This document shows, one piece after another, positions 34,689 to 43,386 of a stretch of DNA of 64,000 bases. The notes under the pieces are model-generated. The model was not told the DNA's origin and did not search any database. It worked only from the letters and a program-made list of their open reading frames with translations. The translations under genes were made by a program, and so were the position numbers. The number at the start of each line of letters is the position of its first letter. Position 1 is the stretch's first letter. Source of the DNA: Algibacter mikhailovii (GTDB lineage Bacteria; Bacteroidota; Bacteroidia; Flavobacteriales; Flavobacteriaceae); the NCBI RefSeq assembly GCF_014651495.1, contig NZ_BMWZ01000003.1, positions 434,001 to 498,000 on the forward strand, written 5' to 3'.

Positions 34689-36332
34689 TCATTGTAGCAC
34701 AAACTCTAACGGACTTCCTGTAGATGCATTAGGGAAACTAATACCTAAAAGTGCGGACATTGTTGGGGCTATATCTGGAATTACTGTTTTTTGCAATGTT
34801 TCACCCTGTTTTATTCCTTTTCCGAAGAAAAGTAAAGGCACGTGTGTATCATAATTAAAACCCGCACCATGCGTGGTACCTGTTTTACGATAATAAATAT
34901 GGCTAGGGTGTGATACCATTAGAACATCTCCTGAACGCTTTTGATTATATCCATTTTGCAAAAGATTCTCTATGCCATGAGGAAATGAATTTGAACTCAT
35001 ACTCGCAGCTGTATATGCTTTATAAATATCTTGATAGCCAATAATTTCATTCACGATAGATTCCTGAACAACAGATAAAATTAATCCAGATTCCTTTATT
35101 TTTTTATGATTCAAAAATATTTGATTATTACTCATATTTTCAATCAAACCTGTAACCTGAAAAGTTTCTATAATAAATGCATTTAACCTCTCCCTAATTC
35201 TTTTTGAAATCACATAGTCTGAAGGGATTTTTAAACTTTTCAAATAATTAGGAATATGTACTGCGCCATGATCAGCTGTTAAAAAAACGGTATACTCTCC
35301 TTTTCCAACTTTGGCATCAAGTGCTTTTAACAACCTTTCTAAGTCTTGATCTAATCTAATATAAACATCTTCTATTTCCTTAGAATTAACTCCAAAATCA
35401 TGACCTACTTTGTCTGTGCTCGAATAACTTACAGTTAAAATATCGGTAAAATGGTCTCTTCCTAATTCTTCAGCTTCTATAGCATTAATAGTAAAATCGG
35501 TGGTCAAATTGTTTCCAAAAGGTGAATCTGTTATAATTTTAAAATTCCCATTTTCATTCCTTAGCTTTTTTAAATTATATGGAAACGTTGGTGTTTTTTT
35601 ACCTTTAAACACCCTCTCGAAACTATTTAAATCATTACCACTCTCCGTATAAGAATCAATGTCATACAATGTGTTCCAAACCTTAAAATACGACTCCGCC
35701 TTATTAGATTTATTAAACTTATCAACCCATTTAGGCAATTCATTCATATAATAAGAACTGGAAATCCAATGACCTTCCCCGTTATGCTCATAATCAAACC
35801 AATAAGCAGCATTGGCAGTATGTCCTGCTGGTAAAATTGCACTTCTGTGTTTAATAGAGATACCAATTGTTTTACCCTTCATTTGGGTAAACAATCTGTT
35901 TTCATCAGCAAACGTTGTTACCAACATCCTTTTAGGCGATTTTTTACCATCATTACTTTCTGTTCCAACAGGTGCTACCTCATTATCCTGAACACAGTTT
36001 ACGCTAGATTTCAAATCCTTATCATACCAATCATTACCGATAATACCATGATATTTTGGCGTAGTTCCAGTATAAATTGAAGCATGACCTGGCCCTGTAT
36101 ATGTAGGAATATAATTGAAATGATTGTTTTTACAATTGAACCCCTCATTAATCATACGCTTAAAACCACCCTCACCATACTTATCGTAAAATCGTGTTAA
36201 ATAATCATATCGCATCTGGTCTACAACGATACCAACAATAAGTTTAGGCCTTTCATTTTGTCCTTTCTTATTTTGAGCTTGTACGCCTGTTACAACTACC
36301 GAAATAAAGAAAAAATAAAGAAGATGTTTCAT
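34689..36332 (-). CDS. pafA: Alkaline phosphatase PafA
   Basis: A 547-residue exported phosphomonoesterase with signal peptide 'LYFFFISVVVTGVQAQ'. The active site matches flavobacterial PafA very closely: nucleophile T79 in 'TYTGPGH', N100, and substrate-binding K161 and R163 in 'KHRSAILPAGHT' (162 and 164 in the Elizabethkingia enzyme). Metal-ligand segments 'IVVDQM', 'STDKVGHDFG' and 'LTADHGAVH' are intact. PafA frees phosphate from many monoesters in the periplasm and is often active even when phosphate is plentiful. A promoter-like site precedes it. Confidence 0.95.
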   Translation of the reverse strand: MKHLLYFFFISVVVTGVQAQNKKGQNERPKLIVGIVVDQMRYDYLTRFYDKYGEGGFKRMINEGFNCKNNHFNYIPTYTGPGHASIYTGTTPKYHGIIGNDWYDKDLKSSVNCVQDNEVAPVGTESNDGKKSPKRMLVTTFADENRLFTQMKGKTIGISIKHRSAILPAGHTANAAYWFDYEHNGEGHWISSSYYMNELPKWVDKFNKSNKAESYFKVWNTLYDIDSYTESGNDLNSFERVFKGKKTPTFPYNLKKLRNENGNFKIITDSPFGNNLTTDFTINAIEAEELGRDHFTDILTVSYSSTDKVGHDFGVNSKEIEDVYIRLDQDLERLLKALDAKVGKGEYTVFLTADHGAVHIPNYLKSLKIPSDYVISKRIRERLNAFIIETFQVTGLIENMSNNQIFLNHKKIKESGLILSVVQESIVNEIIGYQDIYKAYTAASMSSNSFPHGIENLLQNGYNQKRSGDVLMVSHPSHIYYRKTGTTHGAGFNYDTHVPLLFFGKGIKQGETLQKTVIPDIAPTMSALLGISFPNASTGSPLEFVLQ

Positions 36333-36355
36333 AATAATAATTAATTTCTTAGCTC

Positions 36356-36388
36356 CAAAAATACATATATAATGCCATCATAATTCAA
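36356..36388 (-). promoter_or_regulatory. Promoter for pafA
   Basis: On the minus strand TATTTTTG (36356-36363) matches TAnnTTTG, with TTG at 36386-36388 after a 22-nt spacer. The start codon is 23 nt downstream. I saw no convincing Pho-box-like repeat. Confidence 0.48.
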
Positions 36389-36442
36389 AATTAGCATTAA
36401 ATACAAATAAGTTTTTTTACTTTAGCATCATTAATAAATTGT

Positions 36443-37180
36443 ATGACATACCTAAGTAATATAGGCGCCTATTTTTTAATGATTGTTGAAATGTTTCGCA
36501 AACCTACTAAATGGCGAGTTATGCGGGAATTAATATTCAAAGACATTGATGACTTAATTATTAATTCCTTAGGCATAGTATCCTTTATTGCCTTCTTTGT
36601 TGGCGGTGTTGTAACTATTCAAACGGCATTAAATATTGATAGCCCCTTAATTCCAAAATCCTTGGTTGGTTTCGCTACGAGACAATCTATTATATTGGAA
36701 TTTGCACCTACTTTCATCTCAATTATCATGGCAGGTAAAGTCGGTTCTTTTATCACTTCTAGTATTGGCACAATGCGCGTTACTGAACAAATTGACGCTT
36801 TAGAAGTTATGGGTATTAATTCTTTAAATTATTTAGTTTTTCCAAAAACGATAGCGCTTTTACTTTACCCATTTTTAATATCTATCGCCATGTTTTTAGG
36901 TATTCTAGGAGGAATGGCAGCTTGCGTTTATGGCGGATTTAGTACACTTGAAGATTATATAGTTGGTATTCAAACAGATTTTACGCCGTTCCATGTAACA
37001 TACGCTTTTATAAAAACGTTTGTCTTTGCTTTTCTTTTAGCCACTATTCCTTCTTATCATGGTTATTATATGAAAGGTGGAGCCCTTGAAGTTGGTAAAG
37101 CAAGTACAACATCATTTGTTTGGACAAGTGTATTTATTATTCTTTTAAATTATTTGCTAACTCAAATGTTATTAAGCTAA
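36443..37180 (+). CDS. mlaE: ABC transporter permease, MlaE family
   Basis: MlaE-type permease of 245 residues with about five membrane helices, spanning the conserved core 'PTFISIIMAGKVGSFITSSIGTMRVTEQIDALEVMGIN'-like region (shown here only in part) around 95-130. In the Mla system it forms the inner-membrane channel for phospholipid exchange between inner and outer membranes, together with MlaF and MlaD. Its stop overlaps the mlaF start by one base (TAATG). No MlaD (MCE) gene follows here. Confidence 0.93.
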   Translation: MTYLSNIGAYFLMIVEMFRKPTKWRVMRELIFKDIDDLIINSLGIVSFIAFFVGGVVTIQTALNIDSPLIPKSLVGFATRQSIILEFAPTFISIIMAGKVGSFITSSIGTMRVTEQIDALEVMGINSLNYLVFPKTIALLLYPFLISIAMFLGILGGMAACVYGGFSTLEDYIVGIQTDFTPFHVTYAFIKTFVFAFLLATIPSYHGYYMKGGALEVGKASTTSFVWTSVFIILLNYLLTQMLLS

Positions 37181-37947
37181 TGATTGAAGTTAAAGACTTA
37201 CAAAAATCGTTTGGAGAAGCTCATATTTTAAAGGGAATAACAACCTCTTTCAATAAAGGAAAAACAAACCTGATTATTGGACAAAGTGGGTCTGGAAAGA
37301 CTGTTTTTTTAAAATGCTTATTGGGGCTCTTTAATTATGAAGGTGGTTCTATATCCTATGACGGTAAAGTGTTTTCTCAACTTTCAGAAGATGACAAAAG
37401 AAACTTAAGAGCAGAAATTGGCATGGTTTTTCAAGGCAGCGCCTTATTTGATTCCATGACCATTGCTGAAAATGTCATGTTTCCATTACGCATGTTTACC
37501 AAACAAAGTAAAAGTGAAATGTTAGATAGAGTTGATTTTGTTTTGAATCGGGTTAATTTACCAGATGCACACAATAAAATGCCGAGTGAAGCTTCTGGTG
37601 GAATGCAGAAACGTGTTGCCATTGCAAGAGCCATAGTAAACAATCCGAAATATTTGTTCTGTGATGAACCTAACTCAGGATTAGATCCTAAAACAGCCAT
37701 TGTTATCGATAATTTAATTCAAGAGATTACTGATGAATATCAGATAACCACAGTAATCAATTCCCATGATATGAATTCCGTAATGGAAATTGGCGAAAAA
37801 ATAGTTTTTTTAAAAGACGGACTCAAAGCTTGGGAAGGCTCAAATAAAACAATTTTCAAAACAGACAATGAAGTCGTTACAGACTTTGTTTATTCCTCAA
37901 ATTTATTTAAAAGAGTGCGTAAAATGTATCTGGAAGAAAATGAATAG
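37180..37947 (+). CDS. mlaF: ABC transporter ATP-binding protein, MlaF family
   Basis: ATPase subunit of 255 residues. The Walker A motif is 'GQSGSGKT' (34-41), the ABC signature is 'SEASGGMQKRVAIARA', and the Walker B is 'YLFCDEPNSGLDP'. It powers the MlaE permease. The ATG at 37180 shares its first base with the mlaE stop, which is the natural coupled start; the longer open frame from 37120 is internal to mlaE. The substrate-binding partner MlaD is not encoded next to it. Confidence 0.94.
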   Translation: MIEVKDLQKSFGEAHILKGITTSFNKGKTNLIIGQSGSGKTVFLKCLLGLFNYEGGSISYDGKVFSQLSEDDKRNLRAEIGMVFQGSALFDSMTIAENVMFPLRMFTKQSKSEMLDRVDFVLNRVNLPDAHNKMPSEASGGMQKRVAIARAIVNNPKYLFCDEPNSGLDPKTAIVIDNLIQEITDEYQITTVINSHDMNSVMEIGEKIVFLKDGLKAWEGSNKTIFKTDNEVVTDFVYSSNLFKRVRKMYLEENE

Positions 37948-38271
37948 TTGTATATTTCTTTTTGCCCCTTTACATTTTTCATTGATTAGGCTTGGCAGAG
38001 GTTATAGTCATTAATCAAATTTCACATGATCATTAACAAACCACTCTCCTGTTAGAACACCTTTAAACATAGGGATACTCTAATAAAGAAAAACACTTCG
38101 CCATTTAACATATTTATCCTCTTTACAGGAGAATCCATCTTTAATTCTCTCCTCAGAAAACGTACAGTTCCATTATTTAGGGTAAAATGTTGCACCTAAT
38201 GGATAAATCAGCACCTTTTGTTTTAAGGTTTAGAGGCTAGTTTTGCAATAGATCCTATTATATAATTGATT
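37948..38271. other. Intergenic region between mlaF and the sulfatase gene
   Basis: This 324-bp gap has no plausible coding frame. It contains an imperfect inverted repeat AGGAGAAT / ATTCTCTCCT at 38127-38152 and a good promoter at its 3' end. A TCATTAA element occurs twice about 23 nt apart near 38010-38035. Its length compared with neighbouring gaps and these repeats suggest a controlled promoter for the sulfatase, but no known binding site can be named. Confidence 0.4.
38218..38245 (+). promoter_or_regulatory. Promoter for the sulfatase gene
   Basis: TTG at 38218-38220, a 17-nt spacer and TAGTTTTG at 38238-38245 fit the full Bacteroidota -33/-7 consensus. The ATG at 38272 is 26 nt downstream. 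The inverted repeat at 38127-38152 lies about 65 nt upstream. Confidence 0.55.
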
Positions 38272-40095
38272 ATGAAAATTAAATTCAATATTAAAAAGTC
38301 ATTTTACATCTTAGCCATAATGCACTTAACCAGTTTTGTTGGAATGAGTCAAAATGAACCCAATATTATTCTAATATTAACGGACGATATGGGTTATGCT
38401 GATGTTGGATATAATAATGGCAGTATTAATGATATTGCATCGCCGACCTTAGATAATTTAGCTGCAAATGGCACTAAATTCACATCAGCCTATGTCACGC
38501 ATCCTTTTTGTGGTCCTAGTCGTGCTGGACTAATGACAGGTAGATACCCTCATGAATATGGATCTCAATACAATATTAATGAAAATGATATGATAGCTGG
38601 TATTGACTTAAGTGAAACGTATTTTAGTACTGTTTTAAAAGATGCAGGTTATAAAACCGGTATAATTGGTAAGTGGCATCTAGGTCAATCTACCACCTAT
38701 GACCCTATAGCAAGAGGTTTTGATTATTTTTATGGCATGCTTAATGGTGGTCATAACTTTTTCACGAAGACAACGGCCAATGGTGGTTACGGAGGCGCCT
38801 ATAACAGAGACTTAGTTGAGCAAAAAGCGCCAAACACCAGAGGTCCTGCTAATGAACCTCAAGGGGAATATATTACAGATTTGTTTACTGACAAAGCCAT
38901 TGAGTTTATTCAAGATGCTGAGACATCAGATGATCAACCCTTTTTCTTATTCATGTCTTACAATGCCCCCCATACCCCAATACAGGCTTTAGAAAGTGAC
39001 AAAAACATTTTAATAAACGACCCCTACAATTTTGATTATAGCGCAAATGACACAAGGCACACCTATGCTGCTATGGTATATGCCGTAGACAGGGGTGTAC
39101 AAAGAATTGTTGATGAATTGGCCGCTAAAGGAGAGACTAACAACACATTAATTGTATTTTTAAGTGACAATGGCGGTAAAACTGTAAATAACGCAGGAGG
39201 TAATAACTTTCCACTGCGCGGCTTCAAAGGAGATACCTATGAAGGTGGTTTTAGAGTACCTATGTTTATGTACTGGCCTAGCACCAACTCTGGAGAAGGG
39301 ATACCTTCTGGTCAAACCTATGACTTTAATGTGTCAGCACTAGATCTTTATCCAACTTTTGTTGCATTAGCTAATGGTACAACTCCTAATGACAAAGAGC
39401 TTGCTGGGAAAGACATTCTAAACCATGTTCAAAACAATACAGATGCTCGAGATGGAGAATCTATCTATGCACTAAGACATCAGGCAAGTAATAAATTAGG
39501 AATAAGACGCGGAAAATATAAAGCCTTTCAGCAGACGACTAATTCAGGTAATGCACGTAATTGGTATTTATATGATATAGAAGCTAATATACGTGAAAAC
39601 AACGGGCAGGCTCTAAATACAAACATAGAACCTTACAAGAGTATTTTAGCCGAAATGGCTAATGAAGCTTACGAGTGGTCCCTTACTCATATAGAACCCT
39701 TATTTTTTGACAGTAGCGGAGCGGAAAACACATGGAACAATAATCACAGCAATGTAAATTCTGGCAAACCAGACACTTGGCAAGAAAGGTTATTTAATGG
39801 TTATACATTATCAATAGATAATATTGAATTAAACCAAAATATTAAAGGCTATATTTATCCGAACCCAGTTTTAAAATCAGAATTAACGATTAAATTTCAC
39901 GAAAAATTAAACGACAAAATTAATATTATTATTTATGACAATTTGGGCAGGCCTGTCCAAACTGAAATGAATATTAAACAATCAAACTCCAATAATATTG
40001 ATTTGAATTTAAATTCTAGCATTGCAAACGGCACCTATTTTGTAAAAGTGATTTCTGGACAACAGTCTTTAACAAGGTCGATTGTTGTCCAATAA
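38272..40095 (+). CDS. Secreted sulfatase with type IX sorting domain
   Basis: A 607-residue sulfatase of the S1 (formylglycine) family. After an N-terminal signal (about 1-26) come metal ligands 'LTDDMGYADVG' (D38, D39) and the sulfatase signature 'CGPSRAGLMTGR' with C80, to be matured to formylglycine. 'GKWHLG' and 'FLSDNGG' complete the site. The last 80 or so residues ('YIYPNPVLKSELTIKF...SGQQSLTRSIVVQ') are a type A sorting domain, so the enzyme is sent to the surface or outside by the type IX system. The ATG at 38272 follows a TTG-ATT pair that could extend it by two codons. The facing gene encodes a glycuronyl hydrolase/propeller fusion, which points to a sulfated polysaccharide as substrate. 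Confidence 0.93.
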   Translation: MKIKFNIKKSFYILAIMHLTSFVGMSQNEPNIILILTDDMGYADVGYNNGSINDIASPTLDNLAANGTKFTSAYVTHPFCGPSRAGLMTGRYPHEYGSQYNINENDMIAGIDLSETYFSTVLKDAGYKTGIIGKWHLGQSTTYDPIARGFDYFYGMLNGGHNFFTKTTANGGYGGAYNRDLVEQKAPNTRGPANEPQGEYITDLFTDKAIEFIQDAETSDDQPFFLFMSYNAPHTPIQALESDKNILINDPYNFDYSANDTRHTYAAMVYAVDRGVQRIVDELAAKGETNNTLIVFLSDNGGKTVNNAGGNNFPLRGFKGDTYEGGFRVPMFMYWPSTNSGEGIPSGQTYDFNVSALDLYPTFVALANGTTPNDKELAGKDILNHVQNNTDARDGESIYALRHQASNKLGIRRGKYKAFQQTTNSGNARNWYLYDIEANIRENNGQALNTNIEPYKSILAEMANEAYEWSLTHIEPLFFDSSGAENTWNNNHSNVNSGKPDTWQERLFNGYTLSIDNIELNQNIKGYIYPNPVLKSELTIKFHEKLNDKINIIIYDNLGRPVQTEMNIKQSNSNNIDLNLNSSIANGTYFVKVISGQQSLTRSIVVQ

Positions 40096-40134
40096 AAACA
40101 AAAGTTTATAATTACATTACAAGCAGTAATTGAA

Positions 40135-42567
40135 TTAAGTTTTTTTGGGCCTCTCTAAAATTATTCCAATAATGTTAGAATCATAATCCTTGTAATTATA
40201 CCAAGGACCATATAACCATAAAAGCACCTTATAACCCTCGTTAGCAACTACAATAGGCCTTATATTTCTATACTTGGAATTCAATGTTATTGGATTCCAT
40301 TTTATGGTGGAAATATCATCTTTTGCATTTATTTTAGCGCTATATATTTCATGCTTTCCTCCTAAGTCTTCACCAGTTGATGGGTCAACATCGGTAGATA
40401 TATAAACACGCGTTGGATCTATTGGATCAAAAGCAAGCAAACCTGTGTAACTGCTTTCTATATGATATAAATACTTTCCACCATAAGCTATTTCTCTATC
40501 ATTCCATTTTTCACCATCCCATGAGCTTATTCTATACCTATGATCGCCATCACTTAAATAAAGGGTATACCCAATATGCGGATAGTTGTTTTTATCTTTT
40601 GCCATAGCACAAGTCCAAGCACTATTGGGTACGCTTTCATTTGTAATTGCCTTCTCTGTAGTTTCACTTCCAGTAAATAGCTTCTCGCCTTCTAAAGTAT
40701 ATAAAGGGCCATCTTCCAGCAAGTTTTTTATTTTCGTTCCGTCCTTCTTAAAAAAGGTGTCATTGGTATACTCAACGTAAAACAAGCTATTTCCATACTT
40801 TCTGGGATGTCCGTCCGTATATGATATACCAACAGTATTGTCATCTACTTGCAAATATCTGGCATACGGACGATGACGCCCAGAAACCTCATTGGCAATA
40901 AAATGTGTTCTATTACCCCAGGTTTCTCCATAATCATCAGAAGTAATAAATGCGGGATTGAAGGTTAAACCATCCCTGAAAAAATTAAATAATTTATTCT
41001 TATCCTTCAAATAATAAAGGTTCATATAGGTTACTCCTGTATTATGTGTGTAATCATGTTCAAACCGTTTGGTTTCTCCCCACATCAAATAATTATCCAG
41101 TAATGAAATATTGTAGTAATGTATTTTTTCTGTCGCATGCTTGGCCCAAACCGCTAAAATACTTTTATCTGGCCTTTCATACAGAGCTGGAACATTATGG
41201 TCGTCTATTTGAAAAGCTTTATGAAGTACAATAGTACTATCAGGCTGTTCCGTTTTTAAATCAAAAACACCTAAACGCACATCGCCACTTTGTCCACTTA
41301 GGCCACTAATTACAAGCTTACCATTGCTTATTATAACTCTTGGGTCTTGATACCAACACCAACCACCATCTTCCATGAAAGTGATATTACTGGTCGTTTT
41401 ATCTATAGGATAAAATGCATTGATATATTTATATAATTCTGTACCTGCGGCCAGAAAGGCTCCAATCCCGTAAACTTCAGTATAATCTTTAAAACTTAAT
41501 CCTGGTGCCGAGCCTATGGGTTGAACATAGCCTATCATACCGTCTGCGTTCACACATTGCTTTAAGGCATCCCATGCTTTGAATAAAACGGGCTCGTAGG
41601 TTACTTTATCTAACAAGCCATTATTAATACCCCATGCAATTCCAAAAGCAAAAAATGATGAACCGCTAGTTTCAATATTTGGATAATCCCTTTCGTCGCC
41701 TAATAATCCTGCTGACCATGTGCCATCTGCTCGCTGTCTGCTTTTGACAGTTTCTGCAATTTCTTTGAACATGGTTTCATAAAATGCTCTACCCTTCCAA
41801 TCTTCCGGTAAATCTGGAATCATTAATGCCAAACCACCAAACACCCATCCATTACCTCGCGACCAAAATATTTTTTTACCATTCTTCTCTTTTTTATCAA
41901 AGTATGATTTATCCCTATAAAACAACCTATTTTCTTTGTCCCATAATTCATCATATGTCATATGATATTGTTTATCCATATATTCCAAATAGGTACTATC
42001 TTTTGTCACTTTTGATAGCCTTGCCCAAACGGGTGGCGCCATAAATAAAGCATCACACCAATCCCATTGATAATCCCCACCTTTTTTACTCTGCATTATA
42101 GAATCAAAACGTGATTGCAAGGGCAGTTTATCAACTATATGTTTTAAACGCACGTTTTGATATAAACTTAAATAAAGTTGACCAACAGCATCATCATCTG
42201 CATGATACACCCGTTCGCCTAGTTGCCATTTATTTCTATGTCCTATTTGAATGAGCCAATTAGTATATTGTGGATAATTGGATATTTGACTTAGCTCATA
42301 CATACCAGCATATAATGCGGCATTTGTCCAATCTAATTCATGATGTTTTTCTCTATTATGCCAACTTTTACGATCTTCCTCTGGAGGCAGTGCCCTATAT
42401 TGGCCCATTTCCTCAAAAGTTTCAATTTGCCAATTGGCCACTTTCTCCGTTAATTCCAATACGTCATCGGCCGACGGTCTCAGAACAGGATCGTTTGACT
42501 CGCAACTAGCCAACAAGAAATGACATAAAAAAAGGACATAAATGCCCGTGAATTTTATAGTTTTCAT
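40135..42567 (-). CDS. Lipoprotein fusion of GH105 unsaturated glycuronyl hydrolase and BNR_4 beta-propeller
   Basis: An 810-residue lipoprotein (lipobox 'LLASC') with two enzyme-like parts. About residues 30-385 form an (alpha/alpha)6 barrel of GH105 (YteR/unsaturated rhamnogalacturonyl or glucuronyl hydrolase), with the catalytic aspartate segment 'WCDALFMAPP' (D172) and 'HADDDAVGQ'. About residues 395-810 match the BNR_4-type seven-bladed propeller, which opens with 'GGWCWYQDPRVI'. That fold is shared by ulvan lyase families PL24/PL25 and by some sialidase-like proteins. A lyase would create the unsaturated end that GH105 removes, so the two parts could act in sequence. It is probably on the surface or in the periplasm. 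GH105 is confident; lyase activity of the propeller is inference. Confidence 0.85.
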   Translation of the reverse strand: MKTIKFTGIYVLFLCHFLLASCESNDPVLRPSADDVLELTEKVANWQIETFEEMGQYRALPPEEDRKSWHNREKHHELDWTNAALYAGMYELSQISNYPQYTNWLIQIGHRNKWQLGERVYHADDDAVGQLYLSLYQNVRLKHIVDKLPLQSRFDSIMQSKKGGDYQWDWCDALFMAPPVWARLSKVTKDSTYLEYMDKQYHMTYDELWDKENRLFYRDKSYFDKKEKNGKKIFWSRGNGWVFGGLALMIPDLPEDWKGRAFYETMFKEIAETVKSRQRADGTWSAGLLGDERDYPNIETSGSSFFAFGIAWGINNGLLDKVTYEPVLFKAWDALKQCVNADGMIGYVQPIGSAPGLSFKDYTEVYGIGAFLAAGTELYKYINAFYPIDKTTSNITFMEDGGWCWYQDPRVIISNGKLVISGLSGQSGDVRLGVFDLKTEQPDSTIVLHKAFQIDDHNVPALYERPDKSILAVWAKHATEKIHYYNISLLDNYLMWGETKRFEHDYTHNTGVTYMNLYYLKDKNKLFNFFRDGLTFNPAFITSDDYGETWGNRTHFIANEVSGRHRPYARYLQVDDNTVGISYTDGHPRKYGNSLFYVEYTNDTFFKKDGTKIKNLLEDGPLYTLEGEKLFTGSETTEKAITNESVPNSAWTCAMAKDKNNYPHIGYTLYLSDGDHRYRISSWDGEKWNDREIAYGGKYLYHIESSYTGLLAFDPIDPTRVYISTDVDPSTGEDLGGKHEIYSAKINAKDDISTIKWNPITLNSKYRNIRPIVVANEGYKVLLWLYGPWYNYKDYDSNIIGIILERPKKT

Positions 42568-42665
42568 AATTAAATATTAGCATTTTACTTTCTTAAGAAT
42601 ATGGAATCTATAGTCTTAAAAGGGTCTTTTTTTTTGAGAAATTAAAACTTCAATAAAGCCTTTAT

Positions 42666-43382
42666 TTACCAAGGTAGTTCTTCCCCATCAACAGATAAAA
42701 ACTTCCCACTTTCTTTAAGTGATAACTTATCTATTACTATTCCCAGGTTCAAAATGGCTTCAACTATAGTGACTGGAGCTTCGTTTCCTCCCATATCTGT
42801 TTTCACCCAACCTGGACTCATTGCTACAACGATTATGTTTTCACATTGTTTCTTTGATGCCAAACGTCTGCTAAAAATATTTAAAGCTGCTTTACTCATA
42901 GCATAGGCATCGAGTCCTAATTCTGGATTAAGATTAAGTGCTATGGATCCCATCCCAGAAGACATATTAATTAATTTGCCATTTGGCTTTATACATGGTA
43001 AAATGGTCTGTGAAAATAGTGCGACACCTATTGTATTCACTTTAAATATACTTTCAAAATTTTTAGAAGTCCAATTTCCTAAATTCTCTTCAGTGCAAAC
43101 CCCGGCATTATTAATGACAATATTAAATTGCAAATGCTCCACCTTTTTTCCTAAACGTGTTATAGAATTCTCTTGAGAAATATCTAATTCATGGATGACC
43201 AAATTACTGTTATACTCTCTAGCAAGTAAATTCAGATCTAGGCTGTTATCAATATCTCTAGTACAGGCGATAACATTTAAACCTTGTTTTAAATAATAAT
43301 GAACAAACCCTAGGCCTAAGCCACGATTAGCACCAGTAATTAAAACTAAATCACAATCGTTCATATTCCCTAAGTTGCCCAT
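42666..43382 (-). CDS. SDR family oxidoreductase
   Basis: Short-chain dehydrogenase of 238 residues with 'ITGANRGLGLG', 'NNAGVC' and the active-site 'YAMSKAAL'. The plan resembles carbonyl-reductase-like SDRs of the CsgA/sniffer type rather than fatty acid FabG. Substrate unknown. A second in-frame ATG six codons in (43364) would match family length equally well. The DUF389 gene ends 4 bp upstream of this start, so both may share one transcript. Confidence 0.82.
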   Translation of the reverse strand: MGNLGNMNDCDLVLITGANRGLGLGFVHYYLKQGLNVIACTRDIDNSLDLNLLAREYNSNLVIHELDISQENSITRLGKKVEHLQFNIVINNAGVCTEENLGNWTSKNFESIFKVNTIGVALFSQTILPCIKPNGKLINMSSGMGSIALNLNPELGLDAYAMSKAALNIFSRRLASKKQCENIIVVAMSPGWVKTDMGGNEAPVTIVEAILNLGIVIDKLSLKESGKFLSVDGEELPW

Positions 43383-43386
43383 ACTT

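Noticed and set aside
36333-36442. Pho box for pafA
   Set aside because: I could not find two TTCATA-like direct repeats at the required spacing; Bacteroidota Pho sites are poorly defined.
38266-38271. TTG start two codons before the sulfatase ATG
   Set aside because: The ATG at 38272 gives a normal signal peptide and agrees with the promoter spacing, so the TTG is not needed.
40096-40134. Terminator between the convergent sulfatase and GH105 genes
   Set aside because: Only a 6-bp AT stem (AATTAC/GTAATT) with a large loop is present, too weak to call.
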